DNA of 64,000 nt from Psychrobacter sp. UBA3962 (lineage in GTDB: Bacteria > Pseudomonadota > Gammaproteobacteria > Pseudomonadales > Moraxellaceae). Of this stretch, positions 1 through 9,236 are shown in pieces. Numbering within the stretch: the first letter of the stretch is position 1; every line of letters begins with the position of its first letter. The translations under genes and the position numbers were made by a program. The DNA lies in NCBI RefSeq assembly GCF_002385225.1, contig NZ_DGDC01000041.1:19436-83435 (forward strand), given 5' to 3'. The notes under the pieces are model-generated. The model searched no databases and was not told the origin of the DNA. It saw only the letters and a list, made by a program, of their open reading frames with translations.

Positions 1-507
1 AAGATGGTCAGAGCTTGCTTTTGAAGCAGAGTAGGGGGAACTTGGCGCATAGGGGGTTGTTTCGGTAAATAAGTCGTCTGTTCCCTCTAAGTCACCATAT
101 ACTTCATCAGTTGAGATATGGTGGAATCTAAATACAGACCTTTTATTATCGTCTAATCCTTGCCAGTATTTGCGTGCGACTTCTAACAAAGTGTAAGTAC
201 CGACAATATTGGTATTGATAAACTCTGCAGGACCATCTATAGAACGGTCAACATGTGACTCAGCTGCTAAGTGCATAATGAGATCAGGCGGAAAGTCATG
301 AAAAGCTTGCTCGAGAGCTGTTTCATTACAGATGTCTATTTGCTTAAAATTATAGTTAGGATTATTTCCCACCTCAACTAACGACTCTAAATTACCCGCA
401 TAAGTTAATTTATCAATATTTAGAACTTTGTTATTTGTACTTTTTATTATATAACGTATAACAGCAGAGCCTATAAAGCCAGCTCCCCCGGTTACTAGAA
501 TATTCAT
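1..507 (-). CDS. rfbB: dTDP-glucose 4,6-dehydratase (partial, C-terminus outside window)
   Basis: Converts dTDP-glucose to dTDP-4-keto-6-deoxyglucose, the second step towards dTDP-rhamnose and related deoxysugars. I translated 169 residues from ATG at 507; the gene continues past the left edge. The N-terminus has the short-chain dehydrogenase NAD motif TGGAGFIG, followed by DKLTYAGNLESL, LAAESHVDRSI, HISTDEVYGDL and the catalytic YSASK, all characteristic of RfbB. It lies 56 bases downstream of the membrane dehydratase gene on the same strand, so it is very probably a later gene of the capsule operon that starts at wza. An RfbG-type CDP-glucose dehydratase is less likely given the DEVYG context. 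Confidence 0.93.
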   Translation of the reverse strand, partial: MNILVTGGAGFIGSAVIRYIIKSTNNKVLNIDKLTYAGNLESLVEVGNNPNYNFKQIDICNETALEQAFHDFPPDLIMHLAAESHVDRSIDGPAEFINTNIVGTYTLLEVARKYWQGLDDNKRSVFRFHHISTDEVYGDLEGTDDLFTETTPYAPSSPYSASKASSDHL

Positions 508-563
508 TTTTTAACCTTATAGATATCTATTATAAATTTAATTGTCATAATATAATGCTGATT

Positions 564-2543
564 TTAAAGTTTATAAGTATAGCCTTCTACATAATGGGCC
601 AATTGCTGCTTTAACCATTTTACATCGTGATTTTGTGCCCTTTGATCCAATTGATAAAAGGTAGCCTCAATATCAGATAACTCAAAACTATGCTCGCGTG
701 CTTGCATGATAAGCGAATGCTGAGTAGGCTCAATGTTATCATCACCGATGATTAGTTCTTCATATAACTTCTCACCAGGTCTTAGTCCACTAAATATAAT
801 CTCTATATCACCATTTGGATTGGTCTCATCTTTGACTTCATAGCCGCTTAAATGAATCATACGACGAGCAAGATCAACAATTTTAACAGGATTGCCCATA
901 TCTAACACAAAAACCTCACCCCCTTCAGCCATAGCACCAGCTTGGATTACTAAGTTAGCTGCTTCAGGAATAGTCATAAAATATCGAGTTACCTCAGGAT
1001 GAGTTACCGTAATTGGCCCACCTTGAGAAATTTGTTTAGTAAATAAAGGCACTACTGAACCTGAAGATCCCAATACATTACCGAAACGTACCATACTTAT
1101 CTTAGTCAACGGTTTCTGATTACTAAAGCCTTGGCATACTAATTCTGCTAAACGCTTAGATGCTCCCATAACATTTGTGGGTCTTACGGCTTTATCGGTG
1201 GAAATGAGTACAAAGGTCTCGACTCGAGATTCGACTGCTGCTTTGACACAATGATAAGTGCCCTTAGCATTATTAATCGCTCCTTCAAAAGGATTATATT
1301 CTACGATCGGTACATGTTTATAAGCGGCAGCATGATAAACGGTATTTATAGAATACGTATTAAATACCTTATTTAATTTTTGTTGGTTATTGACATTACC
1401 TAGCAAAGCTATAATTTCAGTTTGAAAGTGTTCTAGATGAGTGGCTTGCCATGCCAATAAATCTTGATGAATAGCATATAAGGCATACTCAGATAACTCA
1501 TACAGTACTAAACATTTAGGCTTGTTTTTTATAATTTGCCGGCATAACTCACTACCGATGGAACCCCCAGCACCAGTCACTAAAACATTTTTTCCTGTAA
1601 TGTTTTTGGCCAATAGTACAGGATCAGGATCAACAGTTTGGCGATCTAGTACATCCAAGATATCAACCCGGCGCATAGTACTGACAGTTACTTTGCCTTC
1701 AGCGATATCTTGTAGGCTAGGAAGTTCTTTTATTTTTACAGAAAGATTGGTTAAATCGTTGATAATCTCACGACGACGTAGGCGACTAACTGAAGGCATC
1801 GCCAGAAATACTTGGGCGACCTTTAGTTCTTCGACCAAGCTTTCAATTTCTTTGGCTGGATATATTTTCTTATTTAAGATGCGGCCGCCAGTCAAGCGAT
1901 TATCATCATCGATAAAAGCAGTTACTTGATAGCGAGGGGAGTCTTGTAAAGCCTCTAATAGGGCAGTGCCTGAAGAGCCGGCACCATAAATTAGTACATT
2001 ATCACGCTCAAGAGAGCCTTTATTTAATTCTTGATAAACGGGCTTGCCTTGCAGACGCAGTAGTAAATCTCGTAGAAACAGTCTGCTACCCCATAACCAA
2101 ATGAAAAGCATAAATAAATATAGTGTAGGGACTGAGCGCGGAATACTGCTTATAAAGTCAAACAGGTAAACAATCGTGAATATTATTAGAATAATTACAA
2201 ATAGCTTTAATACACGCCGCATATCTGTATCAAAAAAGATGCGAGTGACACCGCGGTAAAAGCCTATAACATATAACCCTATAATAGGCACTAGTGCATA
2301 TAGCGATACTAATAAAGGACTGGCATTAACATCGAATACTCCTTGACGTAGTGATAATGCTAAAAACAAACAAATAATTGAGACAATATAATCTCCGACC
2401 AATAAAATAGCTTGTTTTACTGGTCTAGGTAGCACTAATAGCTCTTCCACTAAGGTACTAAGCTTAGTCAGCGAGGAATTAGAACGCTGTGCGCTCCTAT
2501 TAGGATCCTGCTTATTACAATTGCTTCTATCTTTTTGTTGCAT
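564..2543 (-). CDS. Membrane-bound UDP-N-acetylhexosamine 4,6-dehydratase (WbpM/PglF/CapD type)
   Basis: A 659-residue nucleoside-diphosphate-sugar dehydratase. The family makes UDP-4-keto-6-deoxy-HexNAc, precursor of QuiNAc4NAc (bacillosamine-type) or FucNAc sugars in capsule and O-antigen. Four membrane segments lie at about 44-64, 77-96, 112-130 and 138-156. A first nucleotide-binding fold carries GAGSSG near 187 and the catalytic fold carries TGAGGSIG near 323. The active-site pair is Met459/Lys463 in VMGASKR, i.e. the S-M-K triad of large membrane dehydratases rather than the usual S-Y-K. Full length for the family. It sits between wzc and rfbB in the capsule operon. The exact sugar product cannot be read from sequence. 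Acinetobacter K loci call a similar gene gdr. Confidence 0.9.
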   Translation of the reverse strand: MQQKDRSNCNKQDPNRSAQRSNSSLTKLSTLVEELLVLPRPVKQAILLVGDYIVSIICLFLALSLRQGVFDVNASPLLVSLYALVPIIGLYVIGFYRGVTRIFFDTDMRRVLKLFVIILIIFTIVYLFDFISSIPRSVPTLYLFMLFIWLWGSRLFLRDLLLRLQGKPVYQELNKGSLERDNVLIYGAGSSGTALLEALQDSPRYQVTAFIDDDNRLTGGRILNKKIYPAKEIESLVEELKVAQVFLAMPSVSRLRRREIINDLTNLSVKIKELPSLQDIAEGKVTVSTMRRVDILDVLDRQTVDPDPVLLAKNITGKNVLVTGAGGSIGSELCRQIIKNKPKCLVLYELSEYALYAIHQDLLAWQATHLEHFQTEIIALLGNVNNQQKLNKVFNTYSINTVYHAAAYKHVPIVEYNPFEGAINNAKGTYHCVKAAVESRVETFVLISTDKAVRPTNVMGASKRLAELVCQGFSNQKPLTKISMVRFGNVLGSSGSVVPLFTKQISQGGPITVTHPEVTRYFMTIPEAANLVIQAGAMAEGGEVFVLDMGNPVKIVDLARRMIHLSGYEVKDETNPNGDIEIIFSGLRPGEKLYEELIIGDDNIEPTQHSLIMQAREHSFELSDIEATFYQLDQRAQNHDVKWLKQQLAHYVEGYTYKL

Positions 2544-2603
2544 GAATATATCACTATCGTATTGAGTATCAGGCTAACTTAGTAGGGCTCATACTGCTAT
2601 GAT

Positions 2604-4862
2604 CTAATCTTTAGAATTACCGTAAGCATAGCTATAATGATAGCTGTATTTACTAGTAATGCCCTGTACCATATCATTTAAAACAATGCCATCAACTGTA
2701 ACATTAGCTTTATGCATTTGTTTAACCGCATAAGCCAATTGACCTTCAACTGAATGATTATATCGAGTAACCATTAGTACTTTGTCTGCATACTGCGCAG
2801 TAATAATAGCATCAGATACTGCAAGTACTGGAGGTGTATCGATGATAATGTAGTCATATATCGATACCAATTGTACTAGCATACTGCTGAACTTATCGGT
2901 AGATAGTAGAGAAGCAGGATTATGTGGATGCTTACCGCGTGGCATAAAATCGATAAACTCAAAACTGGTAGGATGGATGAAGTTAGCCAAGGTAGCATCT
3001 CTCTCGGTTAAATAATCACCTAAACCATTGCTTTGACTAATAGTGAATATTTTATGGAGTTCGCCGCGACGCATATCACCATCAATGATCAAGACCTTTT
3101 TATTCAGCTGAGAGAAGGTCTCAGCTAAGTTTGATGATATAAAAGACTTACCGATGCCTGGAGCTTCACCAGAGATAACAATAATTTTACCTTTTTTAGC
3201 AGCTTCCTCTCTTTCTAACTCGCCAAAGATACTTGCCACTTTACTGACTGGCGGCATTGCAAACACCAGTGAAGTTCTTAAGCTCTTAATACCTTCATAG
3301 CTTAAGCCATCATGATCGACCATGGCTAATAGGCGTCGACTATTTTTATTGTTTTTAAGTAAGTTGATAGAGGTTTTTGAACGAGGGATAGTTGCAATAA
3401 CTGGTACTCCAGTTTTTTCTTCGAGACGTTCAGGGTCTTTAACCGTATTACGTAATAAGCTTTTAGCCAATACTAATAGCGATCCTAATAATGTACCAAC
3501 TATTAAAGATAACGCCCAAATAATTAATCTTCTTGGTGCAATTGGATTAAATGTATTAATAGGCATATCTACTACACGCACATAGCCGATTTCACCAGCA
3601 CGAGCAATTTTAAGCTGCTCATAGTTCTTCAACATGGTTAGATAGATTTCACGATTGATATCCATGTCTTGCGACAGCTGTAAGAACTCACGTTGAGTCT
3701 CTGGCATTCGAGTTACCGTCTCTTTGATTTCCTGGTGTCGTAAATTCAATACTTCTAGTTGATCATTAATTTGAACCACTAGGGGGTGCTCATCAGTATA
3801 GTAAGTCAATAGTTCGGCTTGTTTAAGCTTTAATTCACTAAGTTGACGTTCTATTTGGGCACTTTCATTCAGTAAAATCTCGGCTTCTTTAGTAACATCA
3901 ATAGTGCCATACTGTTCACGGAATCTATTAAAAGCTTCTTCAGATTGTTCAAGTTTTTGCTTGAGTTGAGGGATTTGTGACTCCATAAACTTGATAGTTG
4001 TTGTGGTTTGCTCTGAACCACGAGCTAAGTTCTGATCGACATAAGACTGAACTACACTAGAAAGTATGCGACTAACTTGCTTTTGGTCTTCTCCAGTCAA
4101 AGTTAACTGAACAATCCCGGTTTTTTCTCCACGTTCTGATACTGATAATGTATTACTCAGGCGTTGAATAGCTGAAGGTGCTGAGAGCTTTACAAGGCTT
4201 ATGTTATGGCCTATAGAAGGTAAAGATTCTATAGAGATATTAATATCCCCCTCAGGAGTTTTAATAACAGTTGGGCTACCGATATTACCTTTATAGGTTT
4301 CAAGTTCTTCATTTCTTTCAATACTTAACTCAAATCCAGTATTGGTTTTGACAATATTAAAAGTTTTATTTTCATAAGCCCGAGGTACTGTAAAGCTAGA
4401 AATTTGGACTTTACCTTGTTTGGTATCTAAAAATACACCTTCTTCGGTGCTAGTTTGGGTTGGAATTGAAGATTGAGCAATTCGATCTACCGTTCCAAGT
4501 TCCGCATCACTAATGCGTATGTCTAACTTTAGCTTCTTAACAACAGGTGCTAGTACCATACGTGACTTGATTAATTCACGTTCAGTTTCTGCTGGTGTAG
4601 CCTCTGCTCCAACCAATTCAGAAATATTAGAGCCTAAAGCAGATATTCCTTGAGACTTCTTATCAATTTGAATCAGAGCATCTGTTTTATAAGTAGGCTG
4701 AACATAACGGCTATAAGTTACTCCAAGAGCTAAGCCTAATAGAGCAAATGCAAGGATAGTCTTCCAGCCACGTAACAGTGTTAGTAGCAGTGCAATCAGA
4801 TCAATTTCATCGTCTTTTTGAGTGGCATCATTGACAGAAGAGTTTGGTGCAATTTTACTCAT
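2604..4862 (-). CDS. wzc: Polysaccharide co-polymerase and tyrosine autokinase Wzc
   Basis: Inner-membrane BY-kinase that controls capsule polymerisation and export with Wza. The 752 residues comprise an N-terminal Wzz domain with TM1 near 34-50, a long periplasmic coiled-coil region (about 285-420), a proline-containing TM2 segment near 440-466, and a C-terminal kinase domain. That domain has Walker A SGEAPGIGKS (564-573), Walker A' VLIIDGDMRRG (590-600) and Walker B YIIIDTPP. The tail holds a cluster of five tyrosines (739-747), the autophosphorylation sites. It follows wzb, its dedicated phosphatase. It is one polypeptide as in proteobacteria, not split as in Gram-positives. Confidence 0.96.
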   Translation of the reverse strand: MSKIAPNSSVNDATQKDDEIDLIALLLTLLRGWKTILAFALLGLALGVTYSRYVQPTYKTDALIQIDKKSQGISALGSNISELVGAEATPAETERELIKSRMVLAPVVKKLKLDIRISDAELGTVDRIAQSSIPTQTSTEEGVFLDTKQGKVQISSFTVPRAYENKTFNIVKTNTGFELSIERNEELETYKGNIGSPTVIKTPEGDINISIESLPSIGHNISLVKLSAPSAIQRLSNTLSVSERGEKTGIVQLTLTGEDQKQVSRILSSVVQSYVDQNLARGSEQTTTTIKFMESQIPQLKQKLEQSEEAFNRFREQYGTIDVTKEAEILLNESAQIERQLSELKLKQAELLTYYTDEHPLVVQINDQLEVLNLRHQEIKETVTRMPETQREFLQLSQDMDINREIYLTMLKNYEQLKIARAGEIGYVRVVDMPINTFNPIAPRRLIIWALSLIVGTLLGSLLVLAKSLLRNTVKDPERLEEKTGVPVIATIPRSKTSINLLKNNKNSRRLLAMVDHDGLSYEGIKSLRTSLVFAMPPVSKVASIFGELEREEAAKKGKIIVISGEAPGIGKSFISSNLAETFSQLNKKVLIIDGDMRRGELHKIFTISQSNGLGDYLTERDATLANFIHPTSFEFIDFMPRGKHPHNPASLLSTDKFSSMLVQLVSIYDYIIIDTPPVLAVSDAIITAQYADKVLMVTRYNHSVEGQLAYAVKQMHKANVTVDGIVLNDMVQGITSKYSYHYSYAYGNSKD

Positions 4863-4971
4863 AAGGCTTCGCTATTTATTAATCACTAATTAATTGGAGA
4901 GGGTGTTTTTTAGAAAATAAAGTAAAAAATTTAAAAGCAAGGTTTAGTAGTAAGGTATAGAGCTAATAAAA

Positions 4972-5406
4972 CTAAACCAGCTTATCCTGCCACTCATCAA
5001 TACCACGAATAATATCTCGGTACGCGTTCTGAAAAGCACTCATCTCATGCTTATAAGGGTCAGCAATATCGTTACCATTCCAGTGACCTAGCTTAAAGGT
5101 TTTGCCACGACAGAACGGCCAGCGCTCTTCGATCCATTTATTCTGACTGTCAGACATGGTAAAGATTAAGTCGACTTTTTGGGCTAGCTTTTCATCGATC
5201 TGTTTTGCCACATGACTGCTAATATCAATATTTTGCTCTTCCTGCATTACCTTAATTGCTGCGTCATCGGCTCCATGACCCACCAAGGCTCCAACGCCGG
5301 CAGAGTCAATGTTTTTCTCAGGGAAACGCTGCTTTAATAAGGCTTCTGCCATAGGACTGCGACAGATATTACCCACACATACTACCAAGATATTTTCAAA
5401 AGCCAT
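4972..5406 (-). CDS. wzb: Low-molecular-weight protein tyrosine phosphatase Wzb
   Basis: Cytoplasmic phosphatase that removes phosphate from the tyrosine tail of Wzc, allowing cycles of capsule assembly. The 144 residues start with the P-loop CX5RS (CVGNICRS, Cys10 to Arg16). The general-acid Asp lies in the IADPYKHE segment near the C-terminus. A GGAG ribosome site precedes ATG 5406. It lies between wza and wzc with short gaps, giving the standard order wza-wzb-wzc. An arsenate reductase of the same fold is excluded by this context. Confidence 0.95.
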   Translation of the reverse strand: MAFENILVVCVGNICRSPMAEALLKQRFPEKNIDSAGVGALVGHGADDAAIKVMQEEQNIDISSHVAKQIDEKLAQKVDLIFTMSDSQNKWIEERWPFCRGKTFKLGHWNGNDIADPYKHEMSAFQNAYRDIIRGIDEWQDKLV

Positions 5407-5469
5407 GAGAGACTCCTACAACTAAACTCTAAAAAATATAATAATTATCCACAGCACATGATGGCTAGG

Positions 5470-6615
5470 TTATAAATCAGATAACTGTCTAATTGCATTA
5501 CTCGAAGGTAGAACCGAGTTAATAAAGCGGTTCCAACGAGTTAAGCCAGTAGGATCAACATAGACAATATCATTGGGGTGCATCTCAAAGCGGTTGGCCA
5601 ACGCTAAGTTAGTGACCGTCTGTAAGTTGACCAGATAAATATCGGTATAAGAAGCAGCACCATGATCACGAACCACATAGACTTTAGCGGCATTAGAAGT
5701 AGAAGGGTTAAGCCCTTTTGACTGACCAATAACCTGAGTTAGTGTTAAGCCCTGATCAGGGATTTCAAGTGGCTTAATCTCACCCAATTCACCTAATACA
5801 TAGACTTTATTACGATCAAGACGATTGATATGGATAGAGTCGCCGTCTTGCAAATAGATCTGACTGGCAGAGATACCCATGTCCTGTAAATCACGAAGTC
5901 CTAGCTCATACTGCACGCCTCTACGGGTTAATACTACGCTATTGGAGTCGCCTTCAGTAGTAGCGCCACCTGCCATAGATATAGCCCCATATAATGAAAT
6001 AGGAGCATCGGCCATATTGAACTCACCAGGTTGACGAACCGCACCATCAATAAAGAACTTACTACCGCGGAAATTAACTACCTTCACCTGAGGGTCAGGG
6101 TATTTTAAATAGCGTTGCAACTGACTGCGTAAGTTATTGGTAAATTGGCTGACCGTTAAGCCACTGGCTTTAATGCGGCCCACTAGTGGAAACTGAATAT
6201 AGCCTTGCTGGTCGACCGGGTAGCCAGCAGCATAGGGGTTAGAGGCACTAGCGTTATTATTATTATTTGAAGGCGTAATATTAGGATATTCGATAAGGTT
6301 AATACTCAGTACATCACTAGTAGAGATACGATAATCCGCCACACCCCGTGATCCATTCAATAGCTCGCGTACTCGAGCATTTTTCATACCTGTGCCTGAG
6401 CGACTTGAGGCATAGCTAGGAGCAGGGGGTAAGTTTGCTAAAGATAATGGCTGGATATTAAACTGCATCCCATTTTCAGCAATAAAGGCCCCTTGAGGTG
6501 GTAAATCACCAGACTGCATGCCCGCATTAATGGTGCCACAACCTGAAGTTAAGCCTATGGTCACAGCAAGTGCGGTGCTAGTAAGCAAAGATTTGCGGTG
6601 TTTAAAAAAATTCAT
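5470..6615 (-). CDS. wza: Outer-membrane polysaccharide export lipoprotein Wza
   Basis: Forms the outer-membrane channel for capsular polysaccharide. The 381-residue protein begins with a lipoprotein signal peptide ending in LTSGC (Cys26). A polysaccharide-export (PES) domain follows from about 95 (ADYRISTSDVLSINL), then SLBB-like repeats with GAVRQPGEF and VYVLGELG signatures. The C-terminal part (HPNDIVYVDPTGLTRWNRF) precedes the amphipathic pore helix. It is the first gene of the leftward capsule cluster, with a 321-base non-coding region upstream that must hold the promoter. Confidence 0.95.
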   Translation of the reverse strand: MNFFKHRKSLLTSTALAVTIGLTSGCGTINAGMQSGDLPPQGAFIAENGMQFNIQPLSLANLPPAPSYASSRSGTGMKNARVRELLNGSRGVADYRISTSDVLSINLIEYPNITPSNNNNNASASNPYAAGYPVDQQGYIQFPLVGRIKASGLTVSQFTNNLRSQLQRYLKYPDPQVKVVNFRGSKFFIDGAVRQPGEFNMADAPISLYGAISMAGGATTEGDSNSVVLTRRGVQYELGLRDLQDMGISASQIYLQDGDSIHINRLDRNKVYVLGELGEIKPLEIPDQGLTLTQVIGQSKGLNPSTSNAAKVYVVRDHGAASYTDIYLVNLQTVTNLALANRFEMHPNDIVYVDPTGLTRWNRFINSVLPSSNAIRQLSDL

Positions 6616-6936
6616 GCTAACTTCTCTACCTTTATTTCGACCGACTCTGCCCCTAAATTGTTGAGATTAAGAGTCAACTAAGTTAATAGCAAATATGTTT
6701 AGGGAACAACTCTACTTTTCAATAAAAATTGTCAGGGTAAAGTAAACCCATTATCCTGAGTATTTTAACATTAAATTAAGAGTGTTGCCCAAATATGAGA
6801 GCATCTTACTATAAAAAGGCAGGATATATACGATAAAAGTAAGGAGTTAAGTTGCCAGTCGATAATTTATGACTTTGAATAGGATAGAGAGTAGCCTGCT
6901 GGCATATCAAGTATGGTGGCAGATAGCGCTACTACA
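6616..6936. other. Non-coding spacer upstream of the capsule operon
   Basis: This 321-base AT-rich gap lies between wza and the helicase gene, both on minus. I see no gene. It should contain the wza promoter and the end of the helicase transcript. No JUMPStart/ops motif was recognised on either strand. Confidence 0.6.
6808..6836 (-). promoter_or_regulatory. Candidate sigma-70 promoter for wza
   Basis: Read on the minus strand there is TTATCG (6836-6831), a 17-base spacer and TATAGT (6813-6808). The -10 box matches consensus at 5 of 6 positions and the -35 at only 3. It would give a leader of roughly 190 bases before wza. Found by eye only; other AT-rich hexamers in the gap could serve instead. 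Confidence 0.3.
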
Positions 6937-9144
6937 CTACCACCACTCAGGCTCATTAGACTCACGCCTTGTATCTCGTCTACTCGAGACAGCGCCATCA
7001 ACTTGCACCGTATCCGCTGCAACCTCTGCAATAAAGCGCGAAACTTTATCAAAATAACCGGCGAAACTTGAGTAATAGTCGGGAGCGGTTAAATAAAGGT
7101 GAGTTTTGGCTCGACTACAGGCCACATAAAACAGCTTACGCTCTTCTTCTAATTCTTCAAACTCATGTAAAGAGCGGTGGTGCGGGGTTAGCCCATCCAC
7201 CAAAGCATTGACGAAGACCACTGGCCACTCAAGACCTTTGGCACTGTGAATGGTAGAAATGGTAACCGCATCGGGCTCTTTTTTATCCGGATTACCCATA
7301 ACGGCCACTGAATCATTGGGCGGATCAAGCGCTAAGTTCTCCAAGAAGTTATCTAAACTGCTGTGCTCCCGCGCTAAGTTAATCAATACTCGGAAGTCCT
7401 CCGAGCGATCGCGCCAGTTGTCTTCAAGTGTCTTTAGGATAGGCAAATAGAAGTCAATTAAGGTCTGTAAGATATCGGCGACCGTTTCTTGCTGTTCAGC
7501 TTTAGTCAGCACATGATATAGCTCGGTAATGTGCTCTTTATTTTTGGTCAGCTTAGAGTCGAGTAGCGGTTGCAAAGAATCATTACTACTGGTAATAGCT
7601 TTAGTAATCTTGCCAGCGGTCACATCGCCAACACCACTAAATAAAGTAAGAATGCGGTGCCAAGCAATGGTGTCATTAGGGTTATATAATATTTTCACTA
7701 ATGCCAAAATATCTTTGATATGGCGCTTTTCAATAAACTTAATACCACCAACTACAATGAAGGGGATATTGCGCTGCATAAACTGCAGTTGGATTTCGTT
7801 AGATTGAAACGAGGTACGGCTCAGTACCGCAAAATCATTAAAGTCATGCTCAGGTTTCAATTTGATAATTTTATCAGCAATGTATTTCGCTTCTTCTTTG
7901 TCATTACTGCGACGTGCTAAAACCGGCTTTGAGCCAGCAACGGGTAAGTTGGAATACAGCTTTTTCTGATAGCCCAGAGTGATTTGCTCAGACAGCGCAT
8001 TGACGTAATCTAAGATAGCAGGGGTACTGCGATAATTTTGCTCAAGCTTAATTAGCTTAGCTTCTGGATAGCTGTCACCGAATAACAGAATATTTTCGTA
8101 ATTGGCGCCGCGGAAAGCATAAATACTCTGGTTGTCATCGCCCACCACCATGAGGGACACGTTATCCGGCTCACAGATGTAGTCGATCAACTGCTTTTGC
8201 GGAATATTAGTGTCTTGATACTCATCGACCATCACATGACGGTAAGTGTCTTGAATCAGCTTACGAAACTGTAAGTTGTTTTTCAAGTGACTGACCACTT
8301 GGCTGATGATGTCATCAAAATCATATAAATGATTGGCGCGTTTGTAATTGTGATATTCCATCGCCAGCTTTTCAATGACTGGAATATGAATGGCGATATC
8401 AGGATAATCATTTTCGATTAAATCCCGTAGTAGGATGTGCCGGTTGCGCGAGGTGGAAATCAGCTTTTGTAGCGTATTCTTGCGAGGGAACGCCTGCTTC
8501 ATGTTTTTACGCACAATTCCTTGCTCTTTACACAGCATATCTAGCGCATCTTCACTATCGCCGGTATCTAAAATAGTGAACTTAGGGTTAATTCCCAATA
8601 AGCCTGAATAGCGACGCAGCAGCATATTACAAAAAGAGTGGAAGGTACCACTGGTAATGGCATTTAGATCCAAGCCACTTAAAGCTCGATTATCCGCCAA
8701 GCTTTCAGCTAATAAACTTTTGACTCGGCCCTTGATTTCATTGGCCGCTTTTCGGGTGAAGGTCAGCAGTAGAATGCTATTGGGAGAGGCGCCATTTTCT
8801 ATCAAGTAACTGGTACGGTAAGTCAGGGTTTTGGTTTTCCCCGAGCCGGCACCCGCAATGACCAGTACCTTGCCTTCAATGGTCGTGGCCGCCAATAACT
8901 GACTGGGATTTAACTCGCCAGCGTAGTCAACCTCACTCTCTGCTAGGACCTCGTTATCTAAAGCAGTATCTAAAGCAGGACTGCCGTTTTGATTTTGTTT
9001 TGACGCTTTATCAATCGAACCTGGAGTAATCAGATTGGCCTCAAGCTTGGCAATCGACTGACGCAAATGCTGTATCTTTTCACGAATGTCATCATTAAGC
9101 TTGGGGTAACGATAATGGTAAGTTGAAAATAAAGAGTCAGTCAT
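6937..9144 (-). CDS. UvrD/Rep-family ATP-dependent DNA helicase
   Basis: Superfamily 1A 3'-5' helicase of 735 residues, acting in DNA repair, replication restart or recombination. Motifs appear in order: Q-motif SQLLAA (about 81-86), motif I GAGSGKT (98-104), Ia TFTRKAANE, II DEYQDTN, III GDDNQSIYAFRGA, IV QNYRST, V STIHSAKGLEW and VI FYVACSRAK. About 80 residues precede motif Q, longer than in UvrD. The C-terminus stops about 70 residues after motif VI, so it lacks the UvrD/PcrA tail that binds UvrB or RNA polymerase. Orthology to UvrD, Rep or another SF1A subgroup was not settled. It is unrelated to the capsule genes next to it. Confidence 0.9.
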   Translation of the reverse strand: MTDSLFSTYHYRYPKLNDDIREKIQHLRQSIAKLEANLITPGSIDKASKQNQNGSPALDTALDNEVLAESEVDYAGELNPSQLLAATTIEGKVLVIAGAGSGKTKTLTYRTSYLIENGASPNSILLLTFTRKAANEIKGRVKSLLAESLADNRALSGLDLNAITSGTFHSFCNMLLRRYSGLLGINPKFTILDTGDSEDALDMLCKEQGIVRKNMKQAFPRKNTLQKLISTSRNRHILLRDLIENDYPDIAIHIPVIEKLAMEYHNYKRANHLYDFDDIISQVVSHLKNNLQFRKLIQDTYRHVMVDEYQDTNIPQKQLIDYICEPDNVSLMVVGDDNQSIYAFRGANYENILLFGDSYPEAKLIKLEQNYRSTPAILDYVNALSEQITLGYQKKLYSNLPVAGSKPVLARRSNDKEEAKYIADKIIKLKPEHDFNDFAVLSRTSFQSNEIQLQFMQRNIPFIVVGGIKFIEKRHIKDILALVKILYNPNDTIAWHRILTLFSGVGDVTAGKITKAITSSNDSLQPLLDSKLTKNKEHITELYHVLTKAEQQETVADILQTLIDFYLPILKTLEDNWRDRSEDFRVLINLAREHSSLDNFLENLALDPPNDSVAVMGNPDKKEPDAVTISTIHSAKGLEWPVVFVNALVDGLTPHHRSLHEFEELEEERKLFYVACSRAKTHLYLTAPDYYSSFAGYFDKVSRFIAEVAADTVQVDGAVSSRRDTRRESNEPEWW

Positions 9145-9236
9145 AAGCAGTCAGGCTATAGCAAAATAGCGGATATAAATCAATGATATAGTAAGTTAAA
9201 AACGGATAGTCAGTAAATATAGACTAACTATAGAGA

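Noticed and set aside
2604..6615. Wza/Wzb/Wzc as an unusual export system
   Set aside because: Order, lengths and motifs are those of ordinary Wzy-dependent capsule loci.
6616..6936. JUMPStart/ops element before wza
   Set aside because: No GGCGGTAG-like core was found on the minus strand.
6867..7057. Short ORFs on both strands over the helicase 3' end
   Set aside because: Shadows of the helicase coding frame.
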